A DNA stretch of 64,000 nt from assembly GCA_916610825.1 (NCBI GenBank), contig OU744446.1, positions 17,887,131 through 17,951,130 on the forward strand, in the 5' to 3' direction. The first letter of the stretch is position 1. Every line of letters begins with the position of its first letter. Source of the DNA: Haliclystus octoradiatus (lineage: Eukaryota; Cnidaria; Staurozoa; Stauromedusae; Haliclystidae). The position numbers and the translations under genes were made by a program. Shown here in pieces: positions 39,465-54,314 of this stretch. The notes below the pieces were generated by a model. That model saw nothing but the letters and a program-made list of their open reading frames with translations, ran no database searches and had not been told where the DNA came from.

Positions 39465-40716
39465 ATGAAAATCAATTTCAGTGAAAGTTTGATCAAAAAC
39501 TTCATTTAATCTTCAAAAAGTTTTTGTACACAAATGGCATATTTTCAAAAATTGTACACATCTTACGTACCATGCGATTTTGTCAAATGTCGATATTTCA
39601 GATAAGAATTACTCCATGTGATAAATACATCTTTAATAAACAATGGAATTCAATTTCAGCGAAAGTTTTGATAAAAAACTTCATTTAATCTTCAAAAAGT
39701 TTTTGTACACAAATGGCATATTTCCAAAAATTGTACACATCTTACGTACCATGCGATTTTGTCAAATGTCGATATTTCAGATAAAAATTACTCCATGTGA
39801 TATATAGATCTTTAATAAAATATGAAAATCAATTTCAGTGAAAGTTTTGATCAAAAACTTCATTTAATCTTCAAAAAGTTTTTGTACACAAATGGCATAT
39901 TTTCAAAAATTGTACACATCTTACGTACCATGCGATTTTGTCAAATGTCGATATTTCAGATAAAAATTACTCCATGTGATAAATACATCTTTAATAAACA
40001 ATGGAATTCAATTTCAGCGAAAGTTTCGATCAAAAACTTCATTTAATCTTCAAAAAGTTTTTGTACACAAATGGCATATTTCCAAAAATTGTACACATCT
40101 TACGTACCATGCGATTTTGTCAAATGTCGATATTTCAGATAAAAATTACTCCATGTGATATATAGATCTTTAATAAAATGTGAAAATCAATTTCAGTGAA
40201 AGTTTTGATCAAAAACTTCATTTAATCTTCAAAAAGTTTTTGTACACAAATGGCATATTTTCAAAAATTGTACACATCTTACGTGCCATGCTATTTTGTC
40301 AAATGTCGATATTTCAGATAAAAATTACTCCAAGTGATAAATACATCTTTAATAAACAATTGAATTCAATTTCAGCGAAAGTTTTGATCAAAAACTTCAT
40401 TTAATCTTCAAAAAGTTTTTGTACACAAATGGCATATTTCCAAAAATTGTACACATCTTATGTACCATGCGATTTTGTCAAATGTCGATATTTCAGATAA
40501 AAATTACTCCATGTGATAAATAGATCTTTAATAAACTATGGAATTCAATTTCAGCGAAAGTGTTGATCAAAAACTTCATTTAATCTTCAAAAAGTTTTTG
40601 TACACAAATGGCATATTTCCAAAAATTGTACACATCTTACGTACCATGCGATTTTGTCAAATGTCGATATTTCAGATAAAAATTACTCCATGTGATAAAT
40701 ACATCTTTAATAAACT
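39465..40716. repeat. Seven-monomer tandem unit (1,252 bp), copy 2
   Basis: Directly adjoining copy of 38,213-39,464 with the same deletion and the same marker changes in the same order. The next monomer, from 40,717, lacks the deletion, so the local duplication ends there. Confidence 0.88.
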
Positions 40717-43700
40717 ATGAAAATCAATTTCAGTGAAAGTTTTGATCAAAAACTTCATTTAATCTTCAAAAAGTTTTTGTACACAAATGGCATATTTTCA
40801 AAAATTGTACACATCTTACGTACCATGCGATTTTGTCAAATGTCGATATTTCAGATAAAAATTACTCCATGTGATAAATACATCTTTAATAAACAATGGA
40901 ATTCAATTTCAGCGAAAGTTTTGATCAAAAACTTCATTTAATCTTCAAAAAGTTTTTGTACACAAATGGCATATTTCCAAAAATTGTACACATCTTACGT
41001 ACCATGCGATTTTGTCAAATGTCGATATTTCAGATAAAAATTACTCCATGTGATATATAGATCTTTAATAAAATATGAAAATCAATTTCAGTGAAAGTTT
41101 TGATCAAAAACTTCATTTAATCTTCAAAAAGTTTTTGTACACAAATGGCATATTTTCAAAAATTGTACACATCTTACGTGCCATGCTATTTTGTCAAATG
41201 TCGATATTTCAGATAAAAATTACTCCAAGTGATAAATACATCTTTAATAAACAATTGAATTCAATTTCAGCGAAAGTTTTGATCAAAAACTTCATTTAAT
41301 CTTCAAAAAGTTTTTGTACACAAATGGCATATTTCCAAAAATTGTACACATCTTATGTACCATGCGATTTTGTCAAATGTCGATATTTCAGATAAAAATT
41401 ACTCCATGTGATATATAGATCTTTAATAAAATATGAAAATCAATTTCAGTGAAAGTTTTGATCAAAAACTTCATTTAATCTTCAAAAAGTTTTTGTACAC
41501 AAATGGCATATTTCCAAAAATTGTACACATCTTATGTGCCATGCTATTTTGTCAAATGTCGATATTTCAGATAAAAATTACTCCAAGTGATAAATACATC
41601 TTTAATAAACAATTGAATTCAATTTCAGCGAAAGTTTTGATCAAAAACTTCATTTAATCTTCAAAAAGTTTTTGTACACAAATGGCATATTTCCAAAAAT
41701 TGTACACATCTTATGTACCATGCGATTTTGTCAAATGTCGATATTTCAGATAAAAATTACTCCATGTGATAAATAGATCTTTAATAAACTATGGAATTCA
41801 ATTTCAGCGAAAGTGTTGATCAAAAACTTCATTTAATCTTCAAAAAGTTTTTGTACACAAATGGCATATTTCCAAAAATTGTACACATCTTACGTACCAT
41901 GCGATTTTGTCAAATGTCGATATTTCAGATAAAAATTACTCCATGTGATAAATACATCTTTAATAAACTATGAAAATCAATTTCAGTGAAAGTTTTGATC
42001 AAAAACTTCATTTAATCTTCAAAAAGTTTTTGTACACAAATGGCATATTTTCAAAAATTGTACACATCTTACGTACCATGCGATTTTGTCAAATGTCGAT
42101 ATTTCAGATAAAAATTACTCCATGTGATATATAGATCTTTAATAAAATATGAAAATCAATTTCAGTGAAAGTTTTGATCAAAAACTTCATTTAATCTTCA
42201 AAAAGTTTTTGTACACAAATGGCATATTTTCAAAAATTGTACACATCTTACGTGCCATGCTATTTTGTCAAATGTCGATATTTCAGATAAAAATTACTCC
42301 AAGTGATAAATACATCTTTAATAAACAATTGAATTCAATTTCAGCGAAAGTTTTGATCAAAAACTTCATTTAATCTTCAAAAAGTTTTTGTACACAAATG
42401 GCATATTTCCAAAAATTGTACACATCTTATGTACCATGCAATTTTGTCAAATGTCGATATTTCAGATAAAAATTACTCCATGTGATATATAGATCTTTAA
42501 TAAAATATGAAAATCAATTTCAGTGAAAGTTTTGATCAAAAACTTCATTTAATCTTCAAAAAGTTTTTGTACACAAATGGCATATTTCCAAAAATTGTAC
42601 ACATCTTATGTACCATGCGATTTTGTCAAATGTCGATATTTCAGATAAAAATTACTCCATGTGATAAATACATCTTTAATAAACTATGAAAATCAATTTC
42701 AGTGAAAGTTTTGATCAAAAACTTCATTTAATCTTCAAAAAGTTTTTGTACACAAATGGCATATTTCCAAAAAGTGTACACATCTTATGTACCATGCGAT
42801 TTTGTCAAATGTCGATATTTCAGATAAAAATTACTCCATGTGGTATATACATCTTTAATAAACTATGAAAATCAATTTCAGTGAAAGTTTTGATCAAAAA
42901 CTTCATTTAATCTTCAAAAAGTTTTTGTACACAAATGGCATATTATCAAAAATTGTACTCATCTTACGTACCATGTGATTTTGTCAAATGTCGATATTTC
43001 AGATAAAAATTACTCCATGTGGTATATACATCTTTAATAAACTATGAAAATCAATTTCAGTGAAAGTTTTGATCAAAAACTTCATTTAATCTTCAAAAAG
43101 TTTTTGTACACAAATGGCATATTTCCAAAAAGTGTACACATCTTATGTACCATGCGAATTTGTCAAATGTCGATATTTCAGATAAAAATTACTCCATGTA
43201 ATAAATACATCTTTAATAAACTATGGAATTCAATTTCAGCGAAAGTTTTGATCAAAAACTTCATTTAATCTTCAAAAAGTTTTAGTACACAAATGGCATA
43301 TTTCCAAAAATTGTACACATCTTATGTACCATGCGATTTTGTCAAATGTCGATATTTCAGATAAAAATTACTCCATGTGATATAGAGATCTTTAATAAAA
43401 TATGAAAATCAATTTCAGTGAAAGTTTTGATCAAAAACTTCATTTAATCTTCAAAAAGTTTTTGTACACAAATGGCATATTTCCAAAAATTGTACACATC
43501 TTATGTGCCATGCTATTTTGTCAAATGTCGATATTTCAGATAAAAATTACTCCAAGTGATAAATACATCTTTAATAAACAATTGAATTCAATTTCAGCGA
43601 AAGTTTTGATCAAAAACTTCATTTAATCTTCAAAAAGTTTTTGTACACAAATGGCATATTTCCAAAAATTGTACACATCTTATGTACCATGCGATTTTGT

Positions 43701-45728
43701 CAAATGTCGATATTTCAGATAAAAATTACTCCATGTGATAAATAGATCTTTAATAAACTATGGAATTCAATTTCAGCGAAAGTGTTGATCAAAAACTTCA
43801 TTTAATCTTCAAAAAGTTTTTGTACACAAATGGCATATTTCCAAAAATTGTACACATCTTACGTACCATGCGATTTTGTCAAATGTCGATATTTCAGATA
43901 AAAATTACTCCATGTGATAAATACATCTTTAATAAACTATGAAAATCAATTTCAGTGAAAGTTTTGATCAAAAACTTCATTTAATCTTCAAAAAGTTTTT
44001 GTACACAAATGGCATATTTTCAAAAATTGTACACATCTTACGTACCATGCGATTTTGTCAAATGTCGATATTTCAGATAAAAATTAATCCATGTGATAAA
44101 TACATCTTTAATAAACAATGGAATTCAATTTCAGCGAAAGTTTTGATCAAAAACTTCATTTAATCTTCAAAAAGTTTTTGTACACAAATGGCATATTTCC
44201 AAAAATTGTACACATCTTACGTACCATGCGATTTTGTCAAATGTCGATATTTCAGATAAAAATTACTCCATGTGATATATAGATCTTTAATAAAATATGA
44301 AAATCAATTTCAGTGAAAGTTTTGATCAAAAACTTCATTTAATCTTCAAAAAGTTTTTGTACACAAATGGCATATTTTCAAAAATTGTACACATCTTACG
44401 TGCCATGCTATTTTGTCAAATGTCGATATTTCAGATAAAAATTACTCCAAGTGATAAATACATCTTTAATAAACAATTGAATTCAATTTCAGCGAAAGTT
44501 TTGATCAAAAACTTCATTTAATCTTCAAAAAGTTTTTGTACACAAATGGCATATTTCCAAAAATTGTACACATCTTATGTACCATGCAATTTTGTCAAAT
44601 GTCGATATTTCAGATAAAAATTACTCCATGTGATATATAGATCTTTAATAAAATATGAAAATCAATTTCAGTGAAAGTTTTGATCAAAAACTTCATTTAA
44701 TCTTCAAAAAGTTTTTGTACACAAATGGCATATTTCCAAAAATTGTACACATCTTATGTACCATGCGATTTTGTCAAATGTCGATATTTCAGATAAAAAT
44801 TACTCCATGTGATAAATACATCTTTAATAAACTATGAAAATCAATTTCAGTGAAAGTTTTGATCAAAAACTTCATTTAATCTTCAAAAAGTTTTTGTACA
44901 CAAATGGCATATTTCCAAAAAGTGTACACATCTTATGTACCATGCGATTTTGTCAAATGTCGATATTTCAGATAAAAATTACTCCATGTGGTATATACAT
45001 CTTTAATAAACTATGAAAATCAATTTCAGTGAAAGTTTTGATCAAAAACTTCATTTAATCTTCAAAAAGTTTTTGTACACAAATGGCATATTATCAAAAA
45101 TTGTACTCATCTTACGTACCATGCGATTTTGTCAAATGTCGATATTTCGGATAAAAATTACTCCATGTGGTATATACATCTTTAATAAACTATGAAAATC
45201 AATTTCAGTGAAAGTTTTGATCAAAAACTTCATTTAATCTTCAAAAAGTTTTTGTACACAAATGGCATATTTCCAAAAAGTGTACACATCTTATGTACCA
45301 TGCGATTTTGTCAAATGTCGATATTTCAGATAAAAATTACTCCATGTAATAAATACATCTTTAATAAACTATGGAATTCAATTTCAGCAAAAGTTTTGAT
45401 CAAAAACTTCATTTAATCTTCAAAAAGTTTTTGTACACAAATGGCATATTTCCAAAAAGTGTACACATCTTATGTACCATGCGATTTTGTCAAATGTCGA
45501 TATTTCAGATAAAAATTACTCCATGTAATAAATAGATCTTTAATAAACTATGGAATTCAATTTCAGCGAAAGTGTTGATCAAAAACTTCATTTAATCTTC
45601 AAAAAGTTTTTGTACACAAATGGCATATTTCCAAAAATTGTACACATCTTACGTACCATGCGATTTTGTCAAATGTCGATATTTCAGATAAAAATTACTC
45701 CATGTGGTATATACATCTTTAATAAACT

Positions 45729-46622
45729 ATGAAAATCAATTTCAGTGAAAGTTTTGATCAAAAACTTCATTTAATCTTCAAAAAGTTTTTGTACACAAAT
45801 GGCATATTTCCAAAAATTGTACACATCTTATGTACCATGGAATTTTGTCAAATGTCGATATTTCAGATAAAAATTACTCCATGTGATAAATACATCTTTA
45901 ATAAACTATGAAAATCAATTTCAGTGAAAGTTTTGATCAAAAAATTCATTTAATCTTCAAAAAGTTTTTGTACACAAATGGCATATTTCCAAGAATTGTA
46001 CACATCTTATGTACCATGCAATTTTGTCAAATGTCGATATTTCAGATAAAAATTACTCCATGTGATAAATACATCTTTAATAAACTATGAAAATCAATTT
46101 CAGTGAAAGTTTTGATCAAAAACTTCATTTAATCTTCAAAAAGTATTTGTACACAAATGGCATATTTCCAAAAATTGTACACATCTTACGTACCATGCGA
46201 TTTTGTCAAATGTCGATATTTCAGATAAAAATTACTCCATGTAATAAATACATCTTTAATAAACCATGGAATTCAATTTCAGCGAAAGTTTTGATCAAAA
46301 ACTTCATTTAATCTTCAAAAAGTTTTTGTACACAAATGGCATATTTCCAAAAATTGTACACATCTTATGTACCATGGAATTTTGTCAAATGTCGATATTT
46401 CAGATAAAAATTACTCCATGTGGTATATACATCTTTAATAAACTATAAAAATCAATTTCAGTGAAAGTTTTGATCAAAAACTTCATTTAATTTTCAAAAA
46501 GTTTTGTACACAAATGGCATATTTCCAAAAATTGTACACATCTTATGTACCATGCGATTTTGTCAAATGTCGATATTTCAGATAAAAACTACTCCATGTG
46601 ATAAATACATCTTTAATAAACT
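45729..46622. repeat. Five-monomer block shared with 37,140-38,033
   Basis: Second copy of the distinctive five-monomer series described at 37,140, including the TATAAAAATC and AATTTTCAAAAAG monomer. Confidence 0.85.
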
Positions 46623-48409
46623 ATGAAAATCAATTTCAGTGAAAGTTTTGATCAAAAACTTCATTTAATCTTCAAAAAGTTTTTGTACACAAATGGCATA
46701 TTTTTAAAAATTGTACACATCTTACGTACCATGCGATTTTGTCAAATGTCGATATTTCAGATAAAAATTACTCCTTGTGATAAATACATCTTTAATAAAC
46801 AATGGAATTCAATTTCAGCGAAAGTTTTGATCAAAAACTTCATTTAATCTTCAAAAAGTTTTTGTACACAAATGGCATATTTCCAAAAATTGTACACATC
46901 TTACGTACCATGCGATTTTGTCAAATGTCGATATTTCAGATAAAAATTACTCCATGTGATATATAGATCTTTAATAAAATATGAAAATCAATTTCAGTGA
47001 AAGTTTTGATCAAAAACTTCATTTAATCTTCAAAAAGTTTTTGTACACAAATGGCATATTTTCAAAAATTGTACACATCTTACGTGCCATGCTATTTTGT
47101 CAAATGTCGATATTTCAGATAAAAATTACTCCATGTGGTATATACATCTTTAATAAACTATGAAAATCAATTTCAGTGAAAGTTTGATCAAAAACTTCAT
47201 TTAATCTTCAAAAAGTTTTTGTACACAAATGGCATATTTCCAAAAATTGTACACATCTTATGTACCATGGAATTTTGACAAATGTCGATATTTCAGATAA
47301 AAATTACTCCATGTGATATATACATCTTTAATAAACTATAAAAACAATTTCAGTGAAAGATTTGATCCAAAATTCATTTAATCTTCAAAAAGTTTTTGTA
47401 CACAAATGGCATATTTCCAAGAATTGTACACATCTTATGTACCATGCAATTTTGTCAAATGTCGATATTTCAGATAAAAATTACTCCATGTGATAAATAC
47501 ATCTTTAATAAACTATGAAAATCAATTTCAGTGAAAGTTTTGAACAAAAACTTCATTTAATCTTCAAAAAGTATTTGTACACAAATGGCATATTTCCAAA
47601 AATTGTACACATCTTATGTACCATGCGATTTTGTCAAATGTCGATATTTCAGATAAAAATTACTCCATGTGATAAATACATCTTTAATAAACTATGAAAA
47701 TCAATTTCAGTGAAAGTTTAGATCAAAAACTTCATTTAATCTTCAAAAAGTTTTTGTACACAAATGGCATATTTCCAAAAAGTGTACACATCTTATGTAC
47801 CATGCGATTTTGTCAAATGTCGATATTTCAGATAAAAATTACTCCATGTGGTATATACATCTTTAATAAACTATGAAAATCAATTTCAGTGAAAGTTTTG
47901 ATCAAAAACTTCATTTAATCTTCAAAAAGTTTTTGTACACAAATGGCATATTATCAAAAATTGTACACATCTTACGTACCATGCGATTTTGTCAAATGTC
48001 GATATTTCAGATAAAAATTACTCCATGTGATAAGTACATCTTTAATAAACAATGGAATTCAATTTCAGCGAAAGTTTTGATCAAAAACTTCATTTAATCT
48101 TCAAAACGTTTTTGTACACAAATGGCATATTTTCAAAAATTGTACACATCTTATGTACCATGCGATTTTGTCAAATGTCGATATTTCAGATAAAAACTAC
48201 TCCATATGATAAATACATCTTTAATAAACTATGAAAATCAATTTCAGTGAAAGTTTTGATCAAAAACTTCATTTAATCTTCAAAAAGTTTTTGTACACAA
48301 ATGGCATATTTCCAAAAAGTGTACACATCTTATGTACCATGCGATTTTGTCAAATGTCGATATTTCAGATAAAAATTACTCCATGTGGTATATACATCTT
48401 TAATAAACT
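46623..48409. repeat. Ten-monomer unit (about 1,787 bp), copy 1
   Basis: Marker monomers recur 1,787-1,788 bp later at 48,410 onward: TATTTTTAAAAATTG, a GAAAGTTTGATC deletion, TTTTGACAAATGTC with a shortened AAAACAATTTCAG monomer, and GAACAAAAACTTC. The later block starting at 48,410 is the second copy, running to about 49,400. Confidence 0.85.
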
Positions 48410-50370
48410 ATGAAAATCAATTTCAGTGAAAGTTTTGATCAAAAACTTCATTTAATCTTCAAAAAGTTTTTGTACACAAATGGCATATTTTTAAAAATTG
48501 TACACATCTTACGTACCATGCGATTTTGTCAAATGTCGATATTTCAGATAAAAATTACTCCATGTGATAAATACATCTTTAATAAACAATGGAATTCAAT
48601 TTCAGCGAAAGTTTTGATCAAAAACTTCATTTAATCTTCAAAAAGTTTTTGTACACAAATGGCATATTTCCAAAAATTGTACACATCTTACGTACCATGC
48701 GATTTTGTCAAATGTCGATATTTCAGATAAAAATTACTCCATGTGATATATAGATCTTTAATAAAATATGAAAATCAATTTCAGTGAAAGTTTTGATCAA
48801 AAACTTCATTTAATCTTCAAAAAGTTTTTGTACACAAATGGCATATTTTCAAAAATTGTACACATCTTACGTGCCATGCTATTTTGTCAAATGTCGATAT
48901 TTCAGATAAAAATTACTCCATGTGGTATATACATCTTTAATAAACTATGAAAATCAATTTCAGTGAAAGTTTGATCAAAAACTTCATTTAATCTTCAAAA
49001 AGTTTTTGTACACAAATGGCATATTTCCAAAAATTGTACACATCTTATGTACCATGGAATTTTGACAAATGTCGATATTTCAGATAAAAATTACTCCATG
49101 TGATATATACATCTTTAATAAACTATAAAAAACAATTTCAGTGAAAGTTTTGATCCAAAATTCATTTAATCTTCAAAAAGTTTTTGTACACAAATGGCAT
49201 ATTTCCAAGAATTGTACACATCTTATGTACCATGCAATTTTGTCAAATGTCGATATTTCAGATAAAAATTACTCCATGTGATAAATACATCTTTAATAAA
49301 CTATGAAAATCAATTTCAGTGAAAGTTTTGAACAAAAACTTCATTTAATCTTCAAAAAGTATTTGTACACAAATGGCATATTTCCAAAAAGTGTACACAT
49401 CTTATGTACCATGCGATTTTGTCAAATGTCGATATTTCAGATAAAAATTACTCCATGTAATAAATACATCTTTAATAAATTATGGAATTCAATTTCAGCA
49501 AAAGTTTTGATCAAAAACTTCATTTAATCTTCAAAAAGTTTTTGTACACAAATGGCATATTTCCAAAAAGTGTACACATCTTATGTACCATGCGATTTTG
49601 TCAAATGTCGATATTTCAGATAAAAATTACTCCATGTAATAAATAGATCTTTAATAAACTATGGAATTCAATTTCAGCGAAAGTGTTGATCAAAAACTTC
49701 ATTTAATCTTCAAAAAGTTTTTGTACACAAATGGCATATTTCCAAAAATTGTACACATCTTACGTACCATGCGATTTTGTCAAATGTCGATATTTCAGAT
49801 AAAAATTACTCCATGTAATAAATACATCTTTAATAAACCATGGAATTCAATTTCAGCGAAAGTTTTGATCAAAAACTTCATTTAATCTTCAAAAAGTATT
49901 TGTACACAAATGGCATATTTCCAAAAATTGTACACATCTTATGTACCATGCAATTTTGTCAAATGTCGATATTTCAGATAAAAATTACTCCATGTGATAA
50001 ATACATCTTTAATAAACTATGAAAATCAATTTCAGCGAAAGTTTTGATCAAAAACTTCATTTAATCTTCAAAAAGTATTTGTACACAAATGGCATATTTC
50101 CAAAAATTGTACACATCTTACGTACCATGCGGTTTTGTCAAATGTCGATATTTCAGATAAAAATTACTCCATGTGATAAGTACATCTTTAATAAACAATG
50201 GAATTCAATTTCAGCGAAAGTTTTGATCAAAAACTTCATTTAATCTTCAAAAAGTTTTTGTACACAAATGGCATATTTTCAAAAATTGTACACATCTTAT
50301 GTACCATGCGATTTTGTCAAATGTCGATATTTCAGATAAAAACTACTCCATGTGATAAATACATCTTTAA

Positions 50371-50385
50371 CACTTGTCGTGCCGA
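50371..50385 (+). repeat. Left terminal inverted repeat
   Basis: CACTTGTCGTGCCGA directly after TTAA, pairing with 51,426-51,440 at 12 of 15 positions. Confidence 0.85.
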
Positions 50386-50451
50386 ACCCGAGTATACTCG
50401 GGATAGCTTGACCCCCGTCAGCAGGCCGAACCCGAGTATACTCGGGATAGC
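50381..50451 (+). repeat. Two subterminal repeats with 16-bp palindromes
   Basis: Two identical 27-bp copies (50,381-50,407 and 50,425-50,451), 44 bp apart. Each contains the perfect palindrome CCCGAGTATACTCGGG (50,387-50,402 and 50,431-50,446). They overlap the inner end of the left terminal repeat and have no counterpart at the right end. Repeated subterminal palindromes are often transposase-binding sites; that role is inferred. Confidence 0.85.
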
Positions 50452-51425
50452 AACTTGGGCTTTCCACAGAGCTTAAAAATAATGAAAAAGGAAGTCTTCA
50501 AGCAGAAACCTTTGTTCAATTAAACCAATCGAATATCAGCTAAGCAGGGAATCTTCTTTCACTTGAATCCAACGTGATCTTACGATTTTAAATCAGTTTG
50601 AAAGTTCGAAAGCAAAACAAAATGGCGAAGTGTTGACACGCGATGGCCTTGGCGCTAAGAAAGGCAATAAAATGAGCTATTATTACTTCGAAAACACGAT
50701 AAAAACTGAAGCAATACATTTATATGGTAATCAACTATTATTATTTCTGTTTTGTATGTGGTTTTCTGGTTAATGAATTTTATTTGGAGACAGAGAAGTT
50801 TGTGTTGTGTTTTGCAATTTTTTCGGATTTTATAAAATTCGTTATAATGAAAGTTTTGTCCAAATTAATATAAATCAAGCATGTTATATATGTTTATATT
50901 CGATTCCTGATCTAATTCATTGTATTGGGTATTGGGTTAAATCATTATTGGATATAAAATGTAGTCTTGCTATTTTAAATTAATTTTTTTAGAAATGAAA
51001 ATTGCGACATTCATGGCGTACGGGAGTGGGTCTACAGACATAGTTGCTCTCTTTTTCATCTTGTTTCAAGGCTAAATTGCTCTTGAGACCAAATAAATCA
51101 AAAGTTTAAATAAAGTATGATATGTTAAAACTTATTTTGTTTGATTGATGTTAAAATAATTTGAATTTAAGACTGTTTTTCATAAAACATTTGAAACATT
51201 TCCGTCATTGTGTTTTTCTTTTGAAAACTGCGCAGTCTTTGATTATAAAATTTCAAACAAAAAGTACACAACAAGAAATATATGTTTCGAAATAATAATT
51301 TCCCAAAACTTTGTTATATAAAAACGAATATTTCTTGAGATAAATGAACTTGAAAGTTGATTACTTGATATTGTGATCGCATGCAAAAACAGGGCGGCCT
51401 GTGGTGAAAGGATATTGAAAAATCG

Positions 51426-51440
51426 TCGGCATCATAAGTG
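51426..51440 (-). repeat. Right terminal inverted repeat
   Basis: Plus-strand TCGGCATCATAAGTG, the imperfect inverse of the left end, followed by the duplicated TTAA. Confidence 0.85.
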
Positions 51441-54314
51441 TTAATAAACTATGAAAATCAATTTCAGTGAAAGTTTTGATCAAAAACTTCATTTAATCTT
51501 CAAAACGTTTTTGTACACAAATGGCATATTTCCAAAAAGTGTACACATCTTATGTACCATGCGATTTTGTCAAATGTCGATATTTCAGATAAAAATTACT
51601 CCATGTGGTATATACATCTTTAATAAACTATGAAAATCAATTTCAGTGAAAGTTTTGATCAAAAACTTCATTTAATCTTCAAAAAGTATTTGTACACAAA
51701 TGGCATATTATCAAAAATTGTACACATCTTACGTACCATGCGATTTTGTCAAATGTCGATATTTCAGATAAAAATTACTCCATGTGGTATATACATCTTT
51801 AATAAACTATGAAAATCAATTTCAGTGAAAGTTTTGATCAAAAACTTCATTTAATCTTCAAAAAGTTTTTGTACACAAATGGCATATTATCAAAAATTGT
51901 ACACATCTTACGTACCATGCGATTTTGTCAAATGTCGATATTTCAGATAAAAATTACTCCATGTGGTATATACATCTTTAATAAACTATGAAAATCAATT
52001 TCAGTGAAAGTTTTGATCAAAAACTTCATTTAATCTTCAAAAAGTTTTTGTACACAAATGGCATATTTCCAAGAATTGTACACATCTTATGTACCATGCA
52101 ATTTTGTCAAATGTCGATATTTCAGATAAAAATTACTCCATGTGATAAATACATCTTTAATAAACTATGAAAATCAATTTCAGTGAAAGTTTTGATCAAA
52201 AACTTCATTTAATCTTCAAAAAGTTTTTGTACACAAATGGCATATTTCCAAAAAGTGTACACATCTTATGTACCATGCGATTTTGTCAAATGTCGATATT
52301 TCAGATAAAAATTACTCCATGTGGTATATACATCTTTAATAAACTATGAAAATCAATTTCAGTGAAAGTTTTGATCAAAAACTTCATTTAATCTTCAAAA
52401 AGTTTTTGTACACAAATGGCATATTATCAAAAATTGTACACATCTTACGTACCATGCGATTTTGTCAAATGTCGATATTTCAGATAAAAATTACTCCATG
52501 TGGTATATACATCTTTAATAAACTATGAAAATCAATTTCAGTGAAAGTTTTGATCAAAAACTTCATTTAATCTTCAAAAAGTTTTTGTACACAAATGGCA
52601 TATTTCCAAAAAGTGTACACATCTTATGTACCATGCGATTTTGTCAAATGTCGATATTTCAGATAAAAATTACTCCATGTAATAAATACATCTTTAATAA
52701 ACTATGGAATTCAATTTCAGCAAAAGTTTTGATCAAAAACTTCATTTAATCTTCAAAAAGTTTTTGTACACAAATGGCATATTTCCAAAAATTGTACACA
52801 TCTTACGTACCATGCGATTTTGTCAAATGTCGATATTTCAGATAAAAATTACTCCATGTAATAAATACATCTTTAATAAACTATGGAATTCAATTTCAGC
52901 GAAAGTGTTGATCAAAAACTTCATTTAATCTTCAAAAAGTTTTTGTACACAAATGGCATATTTCCAAAAATTGTACACATCTTACGTACCATGCGATTTT
53001 GTCAAATGTCGATATTTCAGATAAAAATTACTCCATGTAATAAATACATCTTTAATAAACCATGGAATTCAATTTCAGCGAAAGTTTTGATCAAAAACTT
53101 CATTTAATCTTCAAAAAGTATTTGTACACAAATGGCATATTTCCAAAAATTGTACACATCTTATGTACCATGCAATTTTGTCAAATGTCGATATTTCAGA
53201 TAAAAATTACTCCATGTGATAAATACATCTTTAATAAACTATGAAAATCAATTTCAGTGAAAGTTTTGATCAAAAACTTCATTTAATCTTCAAAAAGTAT
53301 TTGTACACAAATGGCATATTTCCAAAAATTGTACACATCTTACGTACCATGCGGTTTTGTCAAATGTCGATATTTCAGATAAAAATTACTCCATGTGATA
53401 AGTACATCTTTAATAAACAATGGAATTCAATTTCAGCGAAAGTTTTGATCAAAAACTTCATTTAATCTTCAAAAAGTTTTTGTACACAAATGGCATATTT
53501 TCAAAAATTGTACACATCTTATGTACCATGCGATTTTGTCAAATGTCGATATTTCAGATAAAAACTACTCCATGTGATAAATACATCTTTAATAAACTAT
53601 GAAAATCAATTTCAGTGAAAGTTTTGATCAAAAACTTCATTTAATCTTCAAAACGTTTTTGTACACAAATGGCATATTTCCAAAAAGTGTACACATCTTA
53701 CGTACCATGCGATTTTGTCAAATGTCGATATTTCAGATAAAAATTACTCCATGTGGTATATACATCTTTAATAAACTATGAAAATCAATTTCAGTGAAAG
53801 TTTTGATCAAAAACTTCATTTAATCTTCAAAAAGTTTTTGTACACAAATGGCATATTATCAAAAATTGTACACATCTTACGTACCATGCGATTTTGTCAA
53901 ATGTCGATATTTCAGATAAAAATTACTCCATGTGGTATATACATCTTTAATAAACTATGAAAATCAATTTCAGTGAAAGTTTTGATCAAAAACTTCATTT
54001 AATCTTCAAAAAGTTTTTGTACACAAATGGCATATTTCCAAAAAGTGTACACATCTTATGTACCATGCGATTTTGTCAAATGTCGATATTTCAGATAAAA
54101 ATTACTCCATGTAATAAATACATCTTTAATAAACTATGGAATTCAATTTCAGCAAAAGTTTTGATCAAAAACTTCATTTAATCTTCAAAAAGTTTTTGTA
54201 CACAAATGGCATATTTCCAAAAAGTGTACACATCTTATGTACCATGCGATTTTGTCAAATGTCGATATTTCAGATAAAAATTACTCCATGTAATAAATAG
54301 ATCTCTAATAAACT

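Larger units (their letters stand above)
18269..50370. repeat. 179-bp satellite array, segment 2 (about 179 monomers)
   Basis: Continuation of the same satellite, same orientation and same monomer phase, across about 32.1 kb. It includes many larger duplicated blocks. Copies carrying one-base deletions (GAAAGTTTGATC at about 31,973, 38,236, 39,488, 47,182 and 48,970; AAAAAGTTTTGTAC at about 34,511, 37,915 and 46,500) mark homologous blocks. No unrelated sequence interrupts it until 50,371. Open frames of 60-74 codons arise in almost every monomer but are not regarded as genes. Confidence 0.97.
50371..51440. mobile_element. Non-autonomous TTAA DNA transposon (piggyBac-like), 1,070 bp
   Basis: Unrelated sequence that splits a satellite monomer at CATCTTTAA / TTAATAAAC. 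TTAA is duplicated at 50,367-50,370 and 51,441-51,444. The termini are imperfect inverted repeats: CACTTGTCGTGCCGA on the left and, read inward from the right, CACTTATGATGCCGA (12 of 15 match). Near the left end are two copies of a 27-bp subterminal repeat with a 16-bp palindrome. The interior (about 50,452-51,425) is AT-rich with no long frame, so the element encodes no transposase and would depend on one supplied elsewhere. TTAA duplication with CAC-type ends suits piggyBac; Kolobok-type elements also use TTAA and cannot be ruled out. A monomer at 53,420-53,602 preserves the empty site. Confidence 0.85.

Noticed and set aside
50198-50476. 92-codon frame crossing the satellite/transposon junction
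   Set aside because: A chance fusion of a monomer frame with transposon sequence.
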